Assembly (NCBI RefSeq): GCF_014695915.1
Contig: NZ_JACJPF010000046.1
Coordinates: 140,110-204,109 of the forward strand
Direction: 5' to 3'
DNA: 64,000 nucleotides
DNA from: Trichocoleus sp. FACHB-40
Lineage (GTDB): Bacteria; Cyanobacteriota; Cyanobacteriia; Cyanobacteriales; FACHB-T130
The notes under the pieces are model-generated. The model did not search any database and was not told the origin of the DNA. It saw only the letters and a program-made list of their open reading frames with translations. Positions 37,963 to 46,894 of this stretch are shown piece after piece. The translations under genes were made by a program, and so were the position numbers. How positions within the stretch are numbered: position 1 is the first letter of the stretch; each line of letters begins with the position of its first letter.

Positions 37963-38754
37963 TTGATCTCAAAACTCAAAACGCGATCGCTCACATTTTT
38001 ACAAAATCGAAACGCGATCGCGATCCTCTCTAAAAAATTATTGACGGCGACGTTAATCGCGATCGCCACCTTCCTCATAGCCATTTTTCCCCATTTTCAT
38101 CTGAGGGGCGATAATCCTGTTTTGGCAGCCGAAACCTCGCTACCCGCTGCACAAATTCACGTTTTGCCCCCAACGCTGGCACGCTGGAAAGATACAACCA
38201 ACAGCGGCGATTACTTCTCCCAGATCAAGCCTACCCCGGTTGGTTATCTAGTGTGGTCGCAGTTTCCGATTAAGGTTTACGTAGAAAATCAAGATAAGTG
38301 GACAAATTCTGTTATTGAAGCGGTGCAGGAATGGGCAGTTTATTTGCCGCTTGAGATAGTTGAGCAGTCAGATAATGCTGATATCAAGATAGTGCGAAAT
38401 CTTCCTGCCCTCAATCCCTCCTTCAATCGCAGCACAGGCGAATTCCAGCTGCCCCGCGCTCGGAGTGCCGAAACCCAATATGAATTTTATATTAGCCATC
38501 TTGATAAAAATGCAGTTTTATGCCACCGAGTCACCATCCAGCTAAGTCCAACTCAGGCTGGCAATTATATCAAAGCAGCTGCCCGTCACGAAATTGGTCA
38601 CGCACTTGGTATATGGGGACACAGCCCTTTAGAAACAGATGCCCTATATTTTTCTCAGGTGCGTAATCCGCCCCCAATTTCCCAAAGAGACATAAACACG
38701 CTTAAGCGCGTATACGAGCAGCCAACGCGACTAGGTTGGAAACTGGTTAACTAA
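37963..38754 (+). CDS. Matrixin-like zinc metalloprotease, exported
   Basis: Up to 263 residues. Zinc site HEIGHALGIWGH fits the metzincin consensus HExxHxxGxxH. The N-terminus has a hydrophobic stretch (LTATLIAIATFLIAIFPHF) and then LAAETS, so a signal peptide or anchor is likely. No ATG start: the frame opens with TTG at 37963, four bases after secG, and TTG at 38041 is another choice; the true start is uncertain. HIP1 sites fill the 5' end. Substrate unknown. The C-terminus INTLKRVYEQPT is typical of cyanobacterial members. Confidence 0.8.
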   Translation: MISKLKTRSLTFLQNRNAIAILSKKLLTATLIAIATFLIAIFPHFHLRGDNPVLAAETSLPAAQIHVLPPTLARWKDTTNSGDYFSQIKPTPVGYLVWSQFPIKVYVENQDKWTNSVIEAVQEWAVYLPLEIVEQSDNADIKIVRNLPALNPSFNRSTGEFQLPRARSAETQYEFYISHLDKNAVLCHRVTIQLSPTQAGNYIKAAARHEIGHALGIWGHSPLETDALYFSQVRNPPPISQRDINTLKRVYEQPTRLGWKLVN

Positions 38755-38778
38755 TTTATTACTGGTTAATTGGAGAAT

Positions 38779-40026
38779 TTATTCACAAGTACGCCCTGAA
38801 TCATCAACCATAAACCATGAAGAGGCTGATTCTTTAGCTCTGCGCTTGTAACGCAAGCCAGCCAATTGTATATTGTGAATCTTTCGCTCCTGCAACAGAT
38901 CCTCATATAGCTTTACCAGTTGGTCGATGTTGCGACTGAGAGTATATTGCTCCATAATCCTAGCTCTGGCTTTTTGTCCCAACTGTTTTGTAAACTCCTG
39001 ATGACCGCGAAGGACTGGCAGCAAAGTTCGCAATTGCCCGGCTACCCCATTAGTTCTGAGAATTATCCCTGCGTCCCCTTCCAAAGGATTCCCCTCCAAA
39101 ACTTCGCCATCAGCACCAGCATCCGTAGCTACGCAAGCGACACCACAAGACATTGCTTCTAACAGCGAGAGTGAAAGTCCCTCTACCAGAGAGGGCAAAA
39201 TAAATACATCCGCTCCCCGCAAAATTTCAATTCGGCGCTGCTCATCAGCTTCAGCTCCCCACCAGATGATGCCGCATTCTTCGTCATAAAATGCCTCTAA
39301 AGACGGCTTCAACGGGCCATCGCCAACAATCAGTAACTTGGACTCAGTCCCCATTTCTGACTGCTTCCAAGCCCGTAGCAGTGCTTCCACATTCTTTTCT
39401 GTGGCTATGCGACCCTGATAAACAAAAAGGCGCTTGGCATTCAACTGGGATTTAATGTTAGAAGGCCCTGGGCTATACTTCCGTTCATCAACGCCATTGG
39501 GAATCACGGCTATATTTGATGCAGCAACGCCCAACCGCTCCAGTAAATCTCGCTGCACTTTAGAAAATATAATTACCCGGTCGTAATTTGCCAGAAAAGG
39601 AGCATAAAGCTGATAAGTCAGCAATTGAGTTCCTGATTTGATATTGCGTTGCTTGCCATCAAAGGGGGTGTGGAAGGTGGCAATTAGAGGTATATTCAAC
39701 TCTTCGCAAATTTCCGGCAGCAGGAAGTCCAGAGGGGAGAGAGTCAAGCTAGCGTGTACCAAGTCTGGCTTTAGCTGTTCGAGACTCCGCATTAAAACTT
39801 TTCGGGATTTGAGAGTGGGAAGCGTGTAAACCTGGGACTTGTATAGGAAAGGTAGAGACACTTCCAGACAACTAGGCCAGTTGCTGGCATCAGATACTTC
39901 TTCTTCTTGGGCGAAGTGAAGGAAGCTGACTTGCAGACCCCGGTCTAACAACCCATTGGTAACTTCTCGAGAGTAAGTGACATTGCCGCAAAAGGGTGAT
40001 TTTTTTCCGATCCAGGCTATGTGCAT
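38779..40026 (-). CDS. Glycosyltransferase family 4
   Basis: A 415-residue product, MHIAWIGKKSPFCGNVTYSREV. GT-B fold: the C-terminal domain has LFVYQGRIATEKNVEALL and the E-x7-E signature region PSLVEGLSLSLLEAMSCGVACV. Retaining GT4 enzymes use nucleotide sugars for lipopolysaccharide, exopolysaccharide or glycolipid synthesis; the acceptor cannot be told. It is the last gene of the run deoC-recO-MFS-GT. Confidence 0.9.
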   Translation of the reverse strand: MHIAWIGKKSPFCGNVTYSREVTNGLLDRGLQVSFLHFAQEEEVSDASNWPSCLEVSLPFLYKSQVYTLPTLKSRKVLMRSLEQLKPDLVHASLTLSPLDFLLPEICEELNIPLIATFHTPFDGKQRNIKSGTQLLTYQLYAPFLANYDRVIIFSKVQRDLLERLGVAASNIAVIPNGVDERKYSPGPSNIKSQLNAKRLFVYQGRIATEKNVEALLRAWKQSEMGTESKLLIVGDGPLKPSLEAFYDEECGIIWWGAEADEQRRIEILRGADVFILPSLVEGLSLSLLEAMSCGVACVATDAGADGEVLEGNPLEGDAGIILRTNGVAGQLRTLLPVLRGHQEFTKQLGQKARARIMEQYTLSRNIDQLVKLYEDLLQERKIHNIQLAGLRYKRRAKESASSWFMVDDSGRTCE

Positions 40027-40127
40027 TTTCTAAGAGTTTTGAGTTTTTAGCTTTGAGTTTTGGGGAGCCGGAGACTTCCGTTGTGGAGCTTTGAGTTATT
40101 AATTCAAAACTTGTCATTCAAAACTCA
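40027..40127. repeat. GAGTTTTGAG-type spacer element
   Basis: A spacer of GAGTTTT/AAAACTC units flanking GGAGACTTCCGTTGTGGAG. In reverse orientation this resembles the core of the rpsQ-rplN spacer element at 18384-18405. Confidence 0.6.
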
Positions 40128-41816
40128 TTACTTTTCTTTTCCTGTACCGGAAATATACCAGGTTAAGAGTCCTCCTGCGATCGCGATCGCCGCTAAACCC
40201 AGAAAAACTGTCTGTAAACCCAAAATCGTCTCAGCAACGCCCGCCAAAGCTAAAGGTAACGTCAGAGCAATATTAATCACATTGTTCTGTAACCCAAACA
40301 CCTTACCCCGCATTTGGTCGGGGGTTTCTGCCTGGATGGTGGTCTGCATTGGGATAGCCACCATTGCCCCAAAAAGACCCAAAAGCATTGTCAAAATTAA
40401 AGCAATCCAAAGCTGTTGCGTAAATATAGCCAGACCTACTAGAGATGCTGCCACTCCCAGAGAACCATAAAGATTCAGCCGACGATGGGAAAAATGCTGT
40501 CCCATCTGTCCGAGAATAGTCGCTCCGCCAGCCATGCCAACCCCGCCAGCGGCTAGTAAAAAGCCGAACTGGGAGGACTTAAGACCGGGGATAACCTCTG
40601 CCATTCGCACAGCCAGCACCGACAGAGCGGCAAAAATAGAAAACAAAATCACCAGCTGAATTAAAGCACTGCGGACACGATCGTGTTCTTTCAGGTAAAG
40701 CAGTCCGTCGCGCAAATCTTCCCAAACGTGGGGGAATTCGTGGTCGGGAGATTTAGTTTTTTCACCAGTGCGAAGAAACAGCAAAAGCAACCCCGCGATC
40801 GCATAACAGCCCCCTACGGCAATTTCCTTACCAATGTCAAGTCCCCCGCCAAGCGATCGCGCCACAGTATCGGCAAATCCCAACAGTGGCTCACCCACCG
40901 CAAACCCCACAATCACCGATGCCATCATCGTCATCGTGTAAAGAGAGTTTGCCGACAACAGGCGATGACGCTCAACAATCAACGGCATCACTGACTGCTC
41001 TGCTGGTGCAAAAAACTGTGTCAGCGTCGAAACCAAGAAAGTTAACCCCAATAAAATATAGAATCCTACTGGCAGCCCTGCCACTAGCCCCCAATCCTTG
41101 CTGATCCACAGCAAAGGCGGCATAGCCAAAACCAGCGCCCCCCGCAGCAGATTTGTGGAGACTAGCACCCCCTTCTTCGACCACCGATCTACAAACACAC
41201 CTGCAACTGAACCAAACAGCACAGCAGGAATGGTAAAGGCAATCATAATCGCCGATACCCAGCCGCTGATTGTCTGACCCGCCGCCTGAAACTGATTAGC
41301 AACCAGCGCAATCACCAGCACCAGATACACCTTATCTGCCATTTGCGAGAAAACTTGACCGCTCCAGAGCGCCAAGAAATTGCGGTTTCTCAGAACAGGC
41401 ACAAATCCTCGATCTGCATCTGCGTCAGCCTCATCAGCATCAACATTAGACAATGCAGGGTTGTGCCAATCTCCGTTAGAGGCATTGGATTGTGCATCTA
41501 TCGCTGGAACTAAACCGTCATCAACGGTAGATTGGGGAAAAGAAACCTCTGGGCTAGAGACGCGCTTAATCGCGTCTCTACTGTTGTCAGGGTCATGAGG
41601 GGGTGTCAGGCGATCGTCAGACAAGGGGCGCGATGTAGTAGGTGTTGATGATGCAGTCAAACCCCGGCGGGATGGCTCCGTTCCAGGGACAGGAAGTTTA
41701 GAAGCTCGAGGGAATGTGGGTTCCCCCGTTCGTGGTTCATTGTCCTCTGTCCTCTGTCTGGACAAACTTAGGGACAAACTTTTGGCTTGCAAATCAGAAT
41801 CATAACGTTGAATCAT
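40128..41816 (-). CDS. MFS transporter with long low-complexity N-terminus
   Basis: A 562-residue product. Residues ~145-560 form a 12-helix MFS transporter (FLALWSGQVFSQMADKVYL; loop FVDRWSKKGVL after helix 2), similar to drug or siderophore exporters. The first ~140 residues are polar and proline/serine-rich, with no family match I know. Residues ~79-86 (RDAIKRVS) are encoded by the GAGACGCG palindrome at 41555-41580. A later start within the N-terminal stretch cannot be excluded, since no ribosome site settles it. 24 bases after recO. Confidence 0.85.
   Translation of the reverse strand: MIQRYDSDLQAKSLSLSLSRQRTEDNEPRTGEPTFPRASKLPVPGTEPSRRGLTASSTPTTSRPLSDDRLTPPHDPDNSRDAIKRVSSPEVSFPQSTVDDGLVPAIDAQSNASNGDWHNPALSNVDADEADADADRGFVPVLRNRNFLALWSGQVFSQMADKVYLVLVIALVANQFQAAGQTISGWVSAIMIAFTIPAVLFGSVAGVFVDRWSKKGVLVSTNLLRGALVLAMPPLLWISKDWGLVAGLPVGFYILLGLTFLVSTLTQFFAPAEQSVMPLIVERHRLLSANSLYTMTMMASVIVGFAVGEPLLGFADTVARSLGGGLDIGKEIAVGGCYAIAGLLLLFLRTGEKTKSPDHEFPHVWEDLRDGLLYLKEHDRVRSALIQLVILFSIFAALSVLAVRMAEVIPGLKSSQFGFLLAAGGVGMAGGATILGQMGQHFSHRRLNLYGSLGVAASLVGLAIFTQQLWIALILTMLLGLFGAMVAIPMQTTIQAETPDQMRGKVFGLQNNVINIALTLPLALAGVAETILGLQTVFLGLAAIAIAGGLLTWYISGTGKEK
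41555..41580. repeat. Palindromic repeat, GAGACGCG family copy 3, inside a coding region
   Basis: Ten-base arms TAGAGACGCG and CGCGTCTCTA with a CTTAAT centre. It lies in frame in the MFS gene and is translated as RDAIKRVS on the minus strand. Confidence 0.85.
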
Positions 41817-41839
41817 GGTTTATAAAAATTCGGCTGGGA

Positions 41840-42823
41840 CTAAAAACAAGCATCCATCAAAGCAGCAGAGCGAATTGATCGCCCAAACTGAAACTGGACG
41901 TACTGACGTAAAATCTGCTCTACACCAACCCAAGCTGCATGATAAGAAGGATGATGGGTTAGGGATAAGGGATGAATTGATTCTTCACTCATCGTTGGGG
42001 GTTCATCACTACTCGTGTCAACCTGGGGTAGTTCTGGTTGAGCCAGCTTTTGCAGCAGCGCCAGCTCGACGGCATTCAGTTTAGTGTTCAGTATCAGGGG
42101 GGTTTGAGCATGAACAACAGTTTGGTAGTTACCGCCCTTTTCCTGCGCCACGATACCAGGCATTTGTGGCGAGACAGTGTTTTTTAGTGCTAAATTTCCC
42201 CTAGTCCTTGGAGTAGCGATCGCCCGCGCTTCTGCTTGCAGACGTTCCAAGGCTGGTAAACTCACCGTTCCCCCAGCAGCAGCACTAAAGCCAACCCGCC
42301 AGTCTGGATTGTTAAATTCCGGCAGCAGTGGTTGTCGCGTCACGCAACATTCTTGAACTTCCGGCGCAACGCCAGCCAAAGCCATCAAATGAAAGACACC
42401 GTGGGTAAGGTGAGCTAAAACTGAGGCAGTGTCGGGGGATGGCAATTGCTCTAAGCGGCGCAGATGTTCATTTAGTAGCTCATACAATTCCTCCTGCGGC
42501 TGATCGCTCAATGCCTGACACAGAACTAATTCCGCAAGATATTGGCTGGCTGTCAGTTTCCTCAAGTCCTGACTTAAGCCGGGGTAAGATTCTATAGTTT
42601 CTGCCTGAGTTATTTTATCGAGCGATCGCCCTTTAGCAATCAGTAGCTCATTCACCACAAACAACCCACTCCTACCACCCATCTTTGAGTGGTGCTTGCG
42701 TGCGCCAGGAGCCACAGCCCGAATTAAGCCAAATTCCCGCGTCAAAATTGTCAGCAGTCGGTCTGACTCGCCTAACGGCATACCCTTAAGATTAATTCCT
42801 GTTACTTTGTAGGTTCGGCTCAT
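41840..42823 (-). CDS. recO: DNA repair protein RecO
   Basis: A 327-residue product. OB-fold N-terminus [26 protein letters not shown], then a helical domain. RecO with RecR loads RecA on SSB-coated DNA. It is longer than the ~250-residue norm; the extra is a C-terminal insert with [20 protein letters not shown], low complexity. Between deoC and the MFS gene, as in other cyanobacteria. Confidence 0.92.
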   Translation of the reverse strand: MSRTYKVTGINLKGMPLGESDRLLTILTREFGLIRAVAPGARKHHSKMGGRSGLFVVNELLIAKGRSLDKITQAETIESYPGLSQDLRKLTASQYLAELVLCQALSDQPQEELYELLNEHLRRLEQLPSPDTASVLAHLTHGVFHLMALAGVAPEVQECCVTRQPLLPEFNNPDWRVGFSAAAGGTVSLPALERLQAEARAIATPRTRGNLALKNTVSPQMPGIVAQEKGGNYQTVVHAQTPLILNTKLNAVELALLQKLAQPELPQVDTSSDEPPTMSEESIHPLSLTHHPSYHAAWVGVEQILRQYVQFQFGRSIRSAALMDACF

Positions 42824-42908
42824 TAGCTTAAGTTTTGAGTTTTGAATTTTGAGTTCTGAGTTACAGGAATTTTTAAACTCAGCCTCAGCACTCAGCCCTC
42901 AGCACTCC
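42824..42908. repeat. recO-deoC spacer of TTTTGAGTT and CAGCACTCAG units
   Basis: 85 bases made of GAGTTTTGAATTTTGAG and CTCAGCACTCAGCCCTCAGCACTC units, the same repeat vocabulary as the spacers at 18262 and 16480. No gene. Confidence 0.6.
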
Positions 42909-43592
42909 TCAGTCTTCTTTTTCCAGCGTATCGCGCTGACGGATCAAATCGGGGCCGCGAGAGGTTCCTAACCGCGTAGCTCCTGCCACGATTAACTCTA
43001 TGGCTTGCTCAACGGTACGGATTCCCCCCGATGCCTTAATGCCTACCTGCTCTCGCGCCAGCTGCTTCAGAAGGCGGATATCCGCCACTGTGGCACCCCC
43101 CTGCCAACCCGTGCTGGTTTTTAAGAATGCCACTCCTGCATCCATACATATTTCAGCTGCCACCTTCTTTTCTGCATCTGTCAGCAGAGCAGTTTCCAAA
43201 ATTGCCTTCACAGTCTGCCCAGTTTCGTCGCAAATCTGAGCAATTTCCCGATGCAGTTCCTCGGTTTTTCCAGCTTTCAATAAACCCAGGTTGAGCACGA
43301 CATCTAACTCAGTAGCTCCATTTTCTACCGCCTCTTGAGCTTCATATAGTTTCGTCCCCACTGTCGTCGCCCCAGTGGGAAAGCCAATTACAGTACACAC
43401 TTTGGGATTCTTTCCGTGCAGCAAATCAGCTGCTTGCCGCACGTATGCGGGATACACGCACACCGCCGCAAAATTAAACCTGTATGCTTCTTCGCACCAC
43501 CGCACCACTTGCTCGCTTGTAGCTGTGGGATTTAGCAGCGCATGATCGATAAACCCCGCAATATCAATATCAGGCTGATTTGCAGCCATCAT
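42909..43592 (-). CDS. deoC: Deoxyribose-phosphate aldolase
   Basis: A 227-residue TIM-barrel product. The Schiff-base lysine is in [10 protein letters not shown]; the second active lysine is in [11 protein letters not shown]. It splits 2-deoxyribose-5-phosphate to glyceraldehyde-3-phosphate and acetaldehyde. GAGGGGAGAA just before the tandem ATGs at 43592/43589 decides the start against GTG 43604. First gene of the minus-strand run. Confidence 0.95.
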   Translation of the reverse strand: MMAANQPDIDIAGFIDHALLNPTATSEQVVRWCEEAYRFNFAAVCVYPAYVRQAADLLHGKNPKVCTVIGFPTGATTVGTKLYEAQEAVENGATELDVVLNLGLLKAGKTEELHREIAQICDETGQTVKAILETALLTDAEKKVAAEICMDAGVAFLKTSTGWQGGATVADIRLLKQLAREQVGIKASGGIRTVEQAIELIVAGATRLGTSRGPDLIRQRDTLEKED

Positions 43593-43825
43593 TTCTCCCC
43601 TCACTCACCTACTGTTAAGTTTTATCAGAATTTTAGAAAAATTACTTAAACCCAACCGGAATAACTTCTAGCTGGTCTGTAGACACCGTATACACCTAAA
43701 GATAGAGAACCGCTCTTATTTAGCCCGCCACAGGTTTGCATGGCATTTTCAAAAACTGTGCTGATTAAGGCGTATCTAAAACCTTCTCAAAACCTACCTA
43801 GCTACAAGGAGTAAAAATAAATAAA

Positions 43826-44566
43826 ATGGCAAAAAAAGACAGAACGTTAACGTGGATAGGCAGCATATTTAGTATTGCCGGAATTGGAATGCTTATCGGG
43901 AGTTTTTTATCTTATAATTCTACCCAAAATTTTATTAAGAATTCATCCTCTACCATAGCCACTGTAACCGAACTTAGGCTTCAAACTTCCAGCAGTTCCA
44001 GCAGCTCCAGCAAGTCCAGTACCTATTACCCAATAGTAAAATTCAAAACTCAGAAAGGGGAAAGCGTAGAGTTTCAATCAAACGTTGGCACTTATCCACC
44101 AAGCTTTCGTGTAGGCGAAACGGTTTCTGTTCTTTACAATGCTAACAATCCCGCGGAAGCAGAAATAAATTCTTTTTGGCAACTTTGGTTTACTGCTATC
44201 TTTCTATTGGCAATGGGGGGGCTTTTTGCCGGAATAGGCTTGAGTTTACTCGCTGGGCCTTTAGCATTTAGATTGTTATCAAATAAAAATGCTGCAAAGC
44301 TGCAAGCTAATGGCAAAAAGATAGTAACTAAATTCACTGGAGTGGAATTAAATACATTTTTAACAGTCAACGGTTCCTCTCCTTACCAAATAACTTCCCA
44401 ATGGTTTGACCCAGAAACTAATCAAGTTTACGTTTTTCACAGTGAAAATATTTGGTTTGATCCGGAAGAATTTATCAAATATGAAACAATAGATGTACAT
44501 GTTGACCCCAACGATATGAAAAAATATCACATGGATATATCGTTCTTACCAAAATTGGCGAATTAA
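43826..44566 (+). CDS. DUF3592-type membrane protein
   Basis: A 246-residue product with an N-terminal membrane helix (WIGSIFSIAGIGMLIGSFL), an outward domain with a serine run (SSSSSSSSKSS) followed by YYPIVKFKTQKGESVEF and VGETVSVLYNANNPAEAEI, typical of DUF3592, and a second helix (LWFTAIFLLAMGGLFAGIGLS). The C-terminal ~90 residues are soluble. Function unknown. Confidence 0.82.
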   Translation: MAKKDRTLTWIGSIFSIAGIGMLIGSFLSYNSTQNFIKNSSSTIATVTELRLQTSSSSSSSSKSSTYYPIVKFKTQKGESVEFQSNVGTYPPSFRVGETVSVLYNANNPAEAEINSFWQLWFTAIFLLAMGGLFAGIGLSLLAGPLAFRLLSNKNAAKLQANGKKIVTKFTGVELNTFLTVNGSSPYQITSQWFDPETNQVYVFHSENIWFDPEEFIKYETIDVHVDPNDMKKYHMDISFLPKLAN

Positions 44567-44860
44567 AATTTTCTACGGAAAATTTGATTCCGCTTCTCGC
44601 ATCATTAAGCTTCCGCCCCCGGCTTTGACAAACCCTCAGACAGAAGCTCTTGTAATAATTAAAATTGGTTGGATCTCCGGCGGAGAGATGGCAAGACTTA
44701 GTAATTATGTGATGAAGTTACAACAGCCATAAAATGGTTAAATAACTATGTTCTAAATGCCAGTATGACTCCGATATTTTAATATGTCGGCGACAAGTGC
44801 AGGAGGTGTTTGAAAGCGCTAGTAGGTTGGGTTTCTCAACCTACTAGCGCTTTCAACTGT
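44567..44860. other. Intergenic region with an open but start-less frame
   Basis: A frame running to a stop at 44732 reads ASRIIKLPPPALTNPQTEAL and GGEMARLSNYVMKLQQP but has no plausible start of its own and overlaps the end of the preceding gene. It may be a gene remnant. The hairpin at 44812-44854 follows. Confidence 0.35.
44812..44854. repeat. 18-bp perfect hairpin with GTAGGTTG core
   Basis: Arms 44812-44829 and 44837-44854 are exact inverses around a 7-base loop. It begins six bases after the stop of the minus-strand metal-binding gene, so it can serve as its transcript end, although no T-run follows. The core is shared with the element at 33137-33216. Confidence 0.8.
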
Positions 44861-45883
44861 TCACTTTTTTCCCCTGCCACTAACCTCAAATGGCGTGTAC
44901 TTTCCTCCCAAAGCTTCTACAATGGTGCGGGTATTAGCAACCATCATCTTGATGTAAGAATCAGCGTCACTTCCAGCAGCGCCAATCGAGTCAGAATATA
45001 GTTGACGCGGTGCTAATTTTATGCCCGATTCTTGCGCTACAGTAGTAATCAAAGCTGGGTTAATTGTTGTTTCTGCAAAAATTGCTGGAACACCAGCCAA
45101 TTTAACAGATTCTACCAATTTTCGTACTGTTTGAGCACTGGGTTGTTCTTCCGTACTGATGCCAATTAAAGTACCAGCAACGGGAATTCCATAACCACGT
45201 CCATAATATTGAAAAGCGTCGTGAGTTGTTATTAATTTCCGCTTATTTTCTGGAATGGTTTTAATTTCCTGGGTAATCCAGCTATCAAGTTGTTTTAACT
45301 CAGCAGTGAGTAATTCTGCATTTTGAGTAAATTTCTCTTTGTCTTCTGGTGATACTTCAATTAACGCATCGCGAATGGCATTAACCATTTGGATGACGTT
45401 ATCAGCATCTCCCCAAACATGAGGATCTGGCACTACTTCCCCTTTGCCTTTATCCAGTTGCAAAGACTTTACCACTTCCCCTACAGCCACTTTCCGAGCT
45501 TTGCCGCCAGAGGCGTTCATCAGCTTAATCAAGCCTGGTTCTAAGTTGTAGCCGTTATACAAAATCACGTTTGCTTTCTCTAAAGCCTGAGAGTCTTGTG
45601 GGACTGGTTCGTAAACGTGGGGATCTGTTCCTGGTTTGAGAATGCCCTTAAGCTGAATCTCTTCTCCTCCCACCCGTTCAGTTAAGTCTTCGATGATGGT
45701 GCTGGTGGCAACTACGTTGGGTTTGCCCTCTGCTGCTGGATTGGTACTTTCTGAGGAGGGCTGGTTACAACTGAATAGGGCAAAAGGTAGAAGCAGCCCC
45801 AGCCCCAAGCAGGTAAGGTGGGCAAAAGAAAGAATTTTTGGCTTTCTCTTATTTCTTTTTTTCTTTTTTAGGTTTTCTTCCAT
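44861..45883 (-). CDS. Mn/Zn ABC transporter substrate-binding lipoprotein (TroA-like)
   Basis: About 340 residues from ATG 45883. Lysine-rich start (KKKKRNKRKPK), hydrophobic core and lipobox LFSC give a membrane-anchored lipoprotein. Cluster A-I fold with likely ligands His in DPHVYEP, His in DPHVWGD, His in TTHDAFQYY and Asp in YSDSIG. The three-His set resembles TroA/ZnuA rather than the His-His-Glu-Asp set of the manganese protein MntC, so the metal is not settled. There is no histidine-rich loop. It is divergent from its ATPase and permease genes, sharing a 126-base control region. Confidence 0.9.
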   Translation of the reverse strand: MEENLKKKKRNKRKPKILSFAHLTCLGLGLLLPFALFSCNQPSSESTNPAAEGKPNVVATSTIIEDLTERVGGEEIQLKGILKPGTDPHVYEPVPQDSQALEKANVILYNGYNLEPGLIKLMNASGGKARKVAVGEVVKSLQLDKGKGEVVPDPHVWGDADNVIQMVNAIRDALIEVSPEDKEKFTQNAELLTAELKQLDSWITQEIKTIPENKRKLITTHDAFQYYGRGYGIPVAGTLIGISTEEQPSAQTVRKLVESVKLAGVPAIFAETTINPALITTVAQESGIKLAPRQLYSDSIGAAGSDADSYIKMMVANTRTIVEALGGKYTPFEVSGRGKK

Positions 45884-46009
45884 CTTTCTACTATGAAGGT
45901 GCTGCACAATTAATCTTGCCTATCTTTTAGATTATTTCCATTTATAGATGTTTTCATAATCCTTTCATTTTTAGATTATGCTCAAGGAAAGCAAGATCGA
46001 ACCACACTA
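45884..46009. promoter_or_regulatory. Divergent control region of the metal transporter
   Basis: TTTTAGATTAT occurs twice as a direct repeat, at 45925-45935 and 45969-45979, 44 bp apart, with a looser copy (TTTATAGATGTT) between at about 45940-45951. Placement between two divergent transporter genes suggests binding sites for a metal-dependent regulator. The regulator is not in the window. Confidence 0.5.
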
Positions 46010-46819
46010 ATGAGTACCGTCACTTTTTCACCTGATGCGGATTGGACAAAAATGGTATGCCATCTGAGAGATGTGCCTGTGGCGGCGACAGGTGCAACAA
46101 GCATTAACGTCAGCCACTTGGGAGTTCAGTACCGCACGGTAGAAGCGCTGCGAGATGTCAGTTTTGCGATGAAATCGGGGCGACTGACGGGAATTATTGG
46201 CCCCAATGGTGCTGGTAAAAGTACGCTGATGAAGGCGATGTTGGGGTTGATTCCGGCTGCTGCTGGCAGTGTACTGTATAACGAGCGGCCGTTGATGGAG
46301 CAAAGGGAACTGGTTGCTTATGTGCCGCAGCGATCGCAAATAGACTGGACTTACCCCGCTACTGTCTGGGATGCGGTAATGATGGGTAGGGTGAAGAAAA
46401 CTGGCTGGTTTCGTCGCTTCTCAAACGTTAGCAAACGGGTAGCGGCAGATGCTATCGAGCGCGTGGGGATGAGCGCTTATCGTGATCGCCCGATTGGGCA
46501 ACTCTCCGGCGGACAACAGCAACGGGTATTCTTAGCCAGAGCGATCGCTCAGCAAGCGGAGATTTTCTGTTTTGATGAGCCGTTTGCAGGAATCGATCAG
46601 AAAACCCAGTCGATTATTTTTGACATCTTCCACGAACTCGCCGACGCCAATAAAACTGTTCTAGTCGTCAACCACGACTTAGGGGAATCTATCACCCACT
46701 TTGATGATTTGATTTTACTAAATACTGATTTAATTGCCAGTGGTTCGCGCCAAGAGGTGCTAAGTCAGGAAAACCTTTACCGCGCCTATGGGGGCAAGGT
46801 TGCATTTTTTGCAGCCTAG
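46010..46819 (+). CDS. Mn/Zn ABC transporter ATP-binding protein
   Basis: A 269-residue product: Walker A GPNGAGKST, Q-loop YVPQRSQIDW, signature LSGGQQQRV, Walker B EIFCFDEPF, switch VVNHD. The sequence WTYPATVWDAVMMGR is typical of Mn/Zn importers. An N-terminal extension of ~35 residues precedes the domain. It powers uptake with the permease 75 bases downstream. Confidence 0.92.
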   Translation: MSTVTFSPDADWTKMVCHLRDVPVAATGATSINVSHLGVQYRTVEALRDVSFAMKSGRLTGIIGPNGAGKSTLMKAMLGLIPAAAGSVLYNERPLMEQRELVAYVPQRSQIDWTYPATVWDAVMMGRVKKTGWFRRFSNVSKRVAADAIERVGMSAYRDRPIGQLSGGQQQRVFLARAIAQQAEIFCFDEPFAGIDQKTQSIIFDIFHELADANKTVLVVNHDLGESITHFDDLILLNTDLIASGSRQEVLSQENLYRAYGGKVAFFAA

Positions 46820-46894
46820 AAAATTAGAAGCTAAGAGCTATTAACTCATCACTCCTAGCTTCTAAATATTTACAATTACCAAAATAAAATTATT

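Noticed and set aside
44516..44732. Start-less frame after the DUF3592 gene
   Set aside because: No plausible initiation codon and no recognised family; kept only as a possible remnant.
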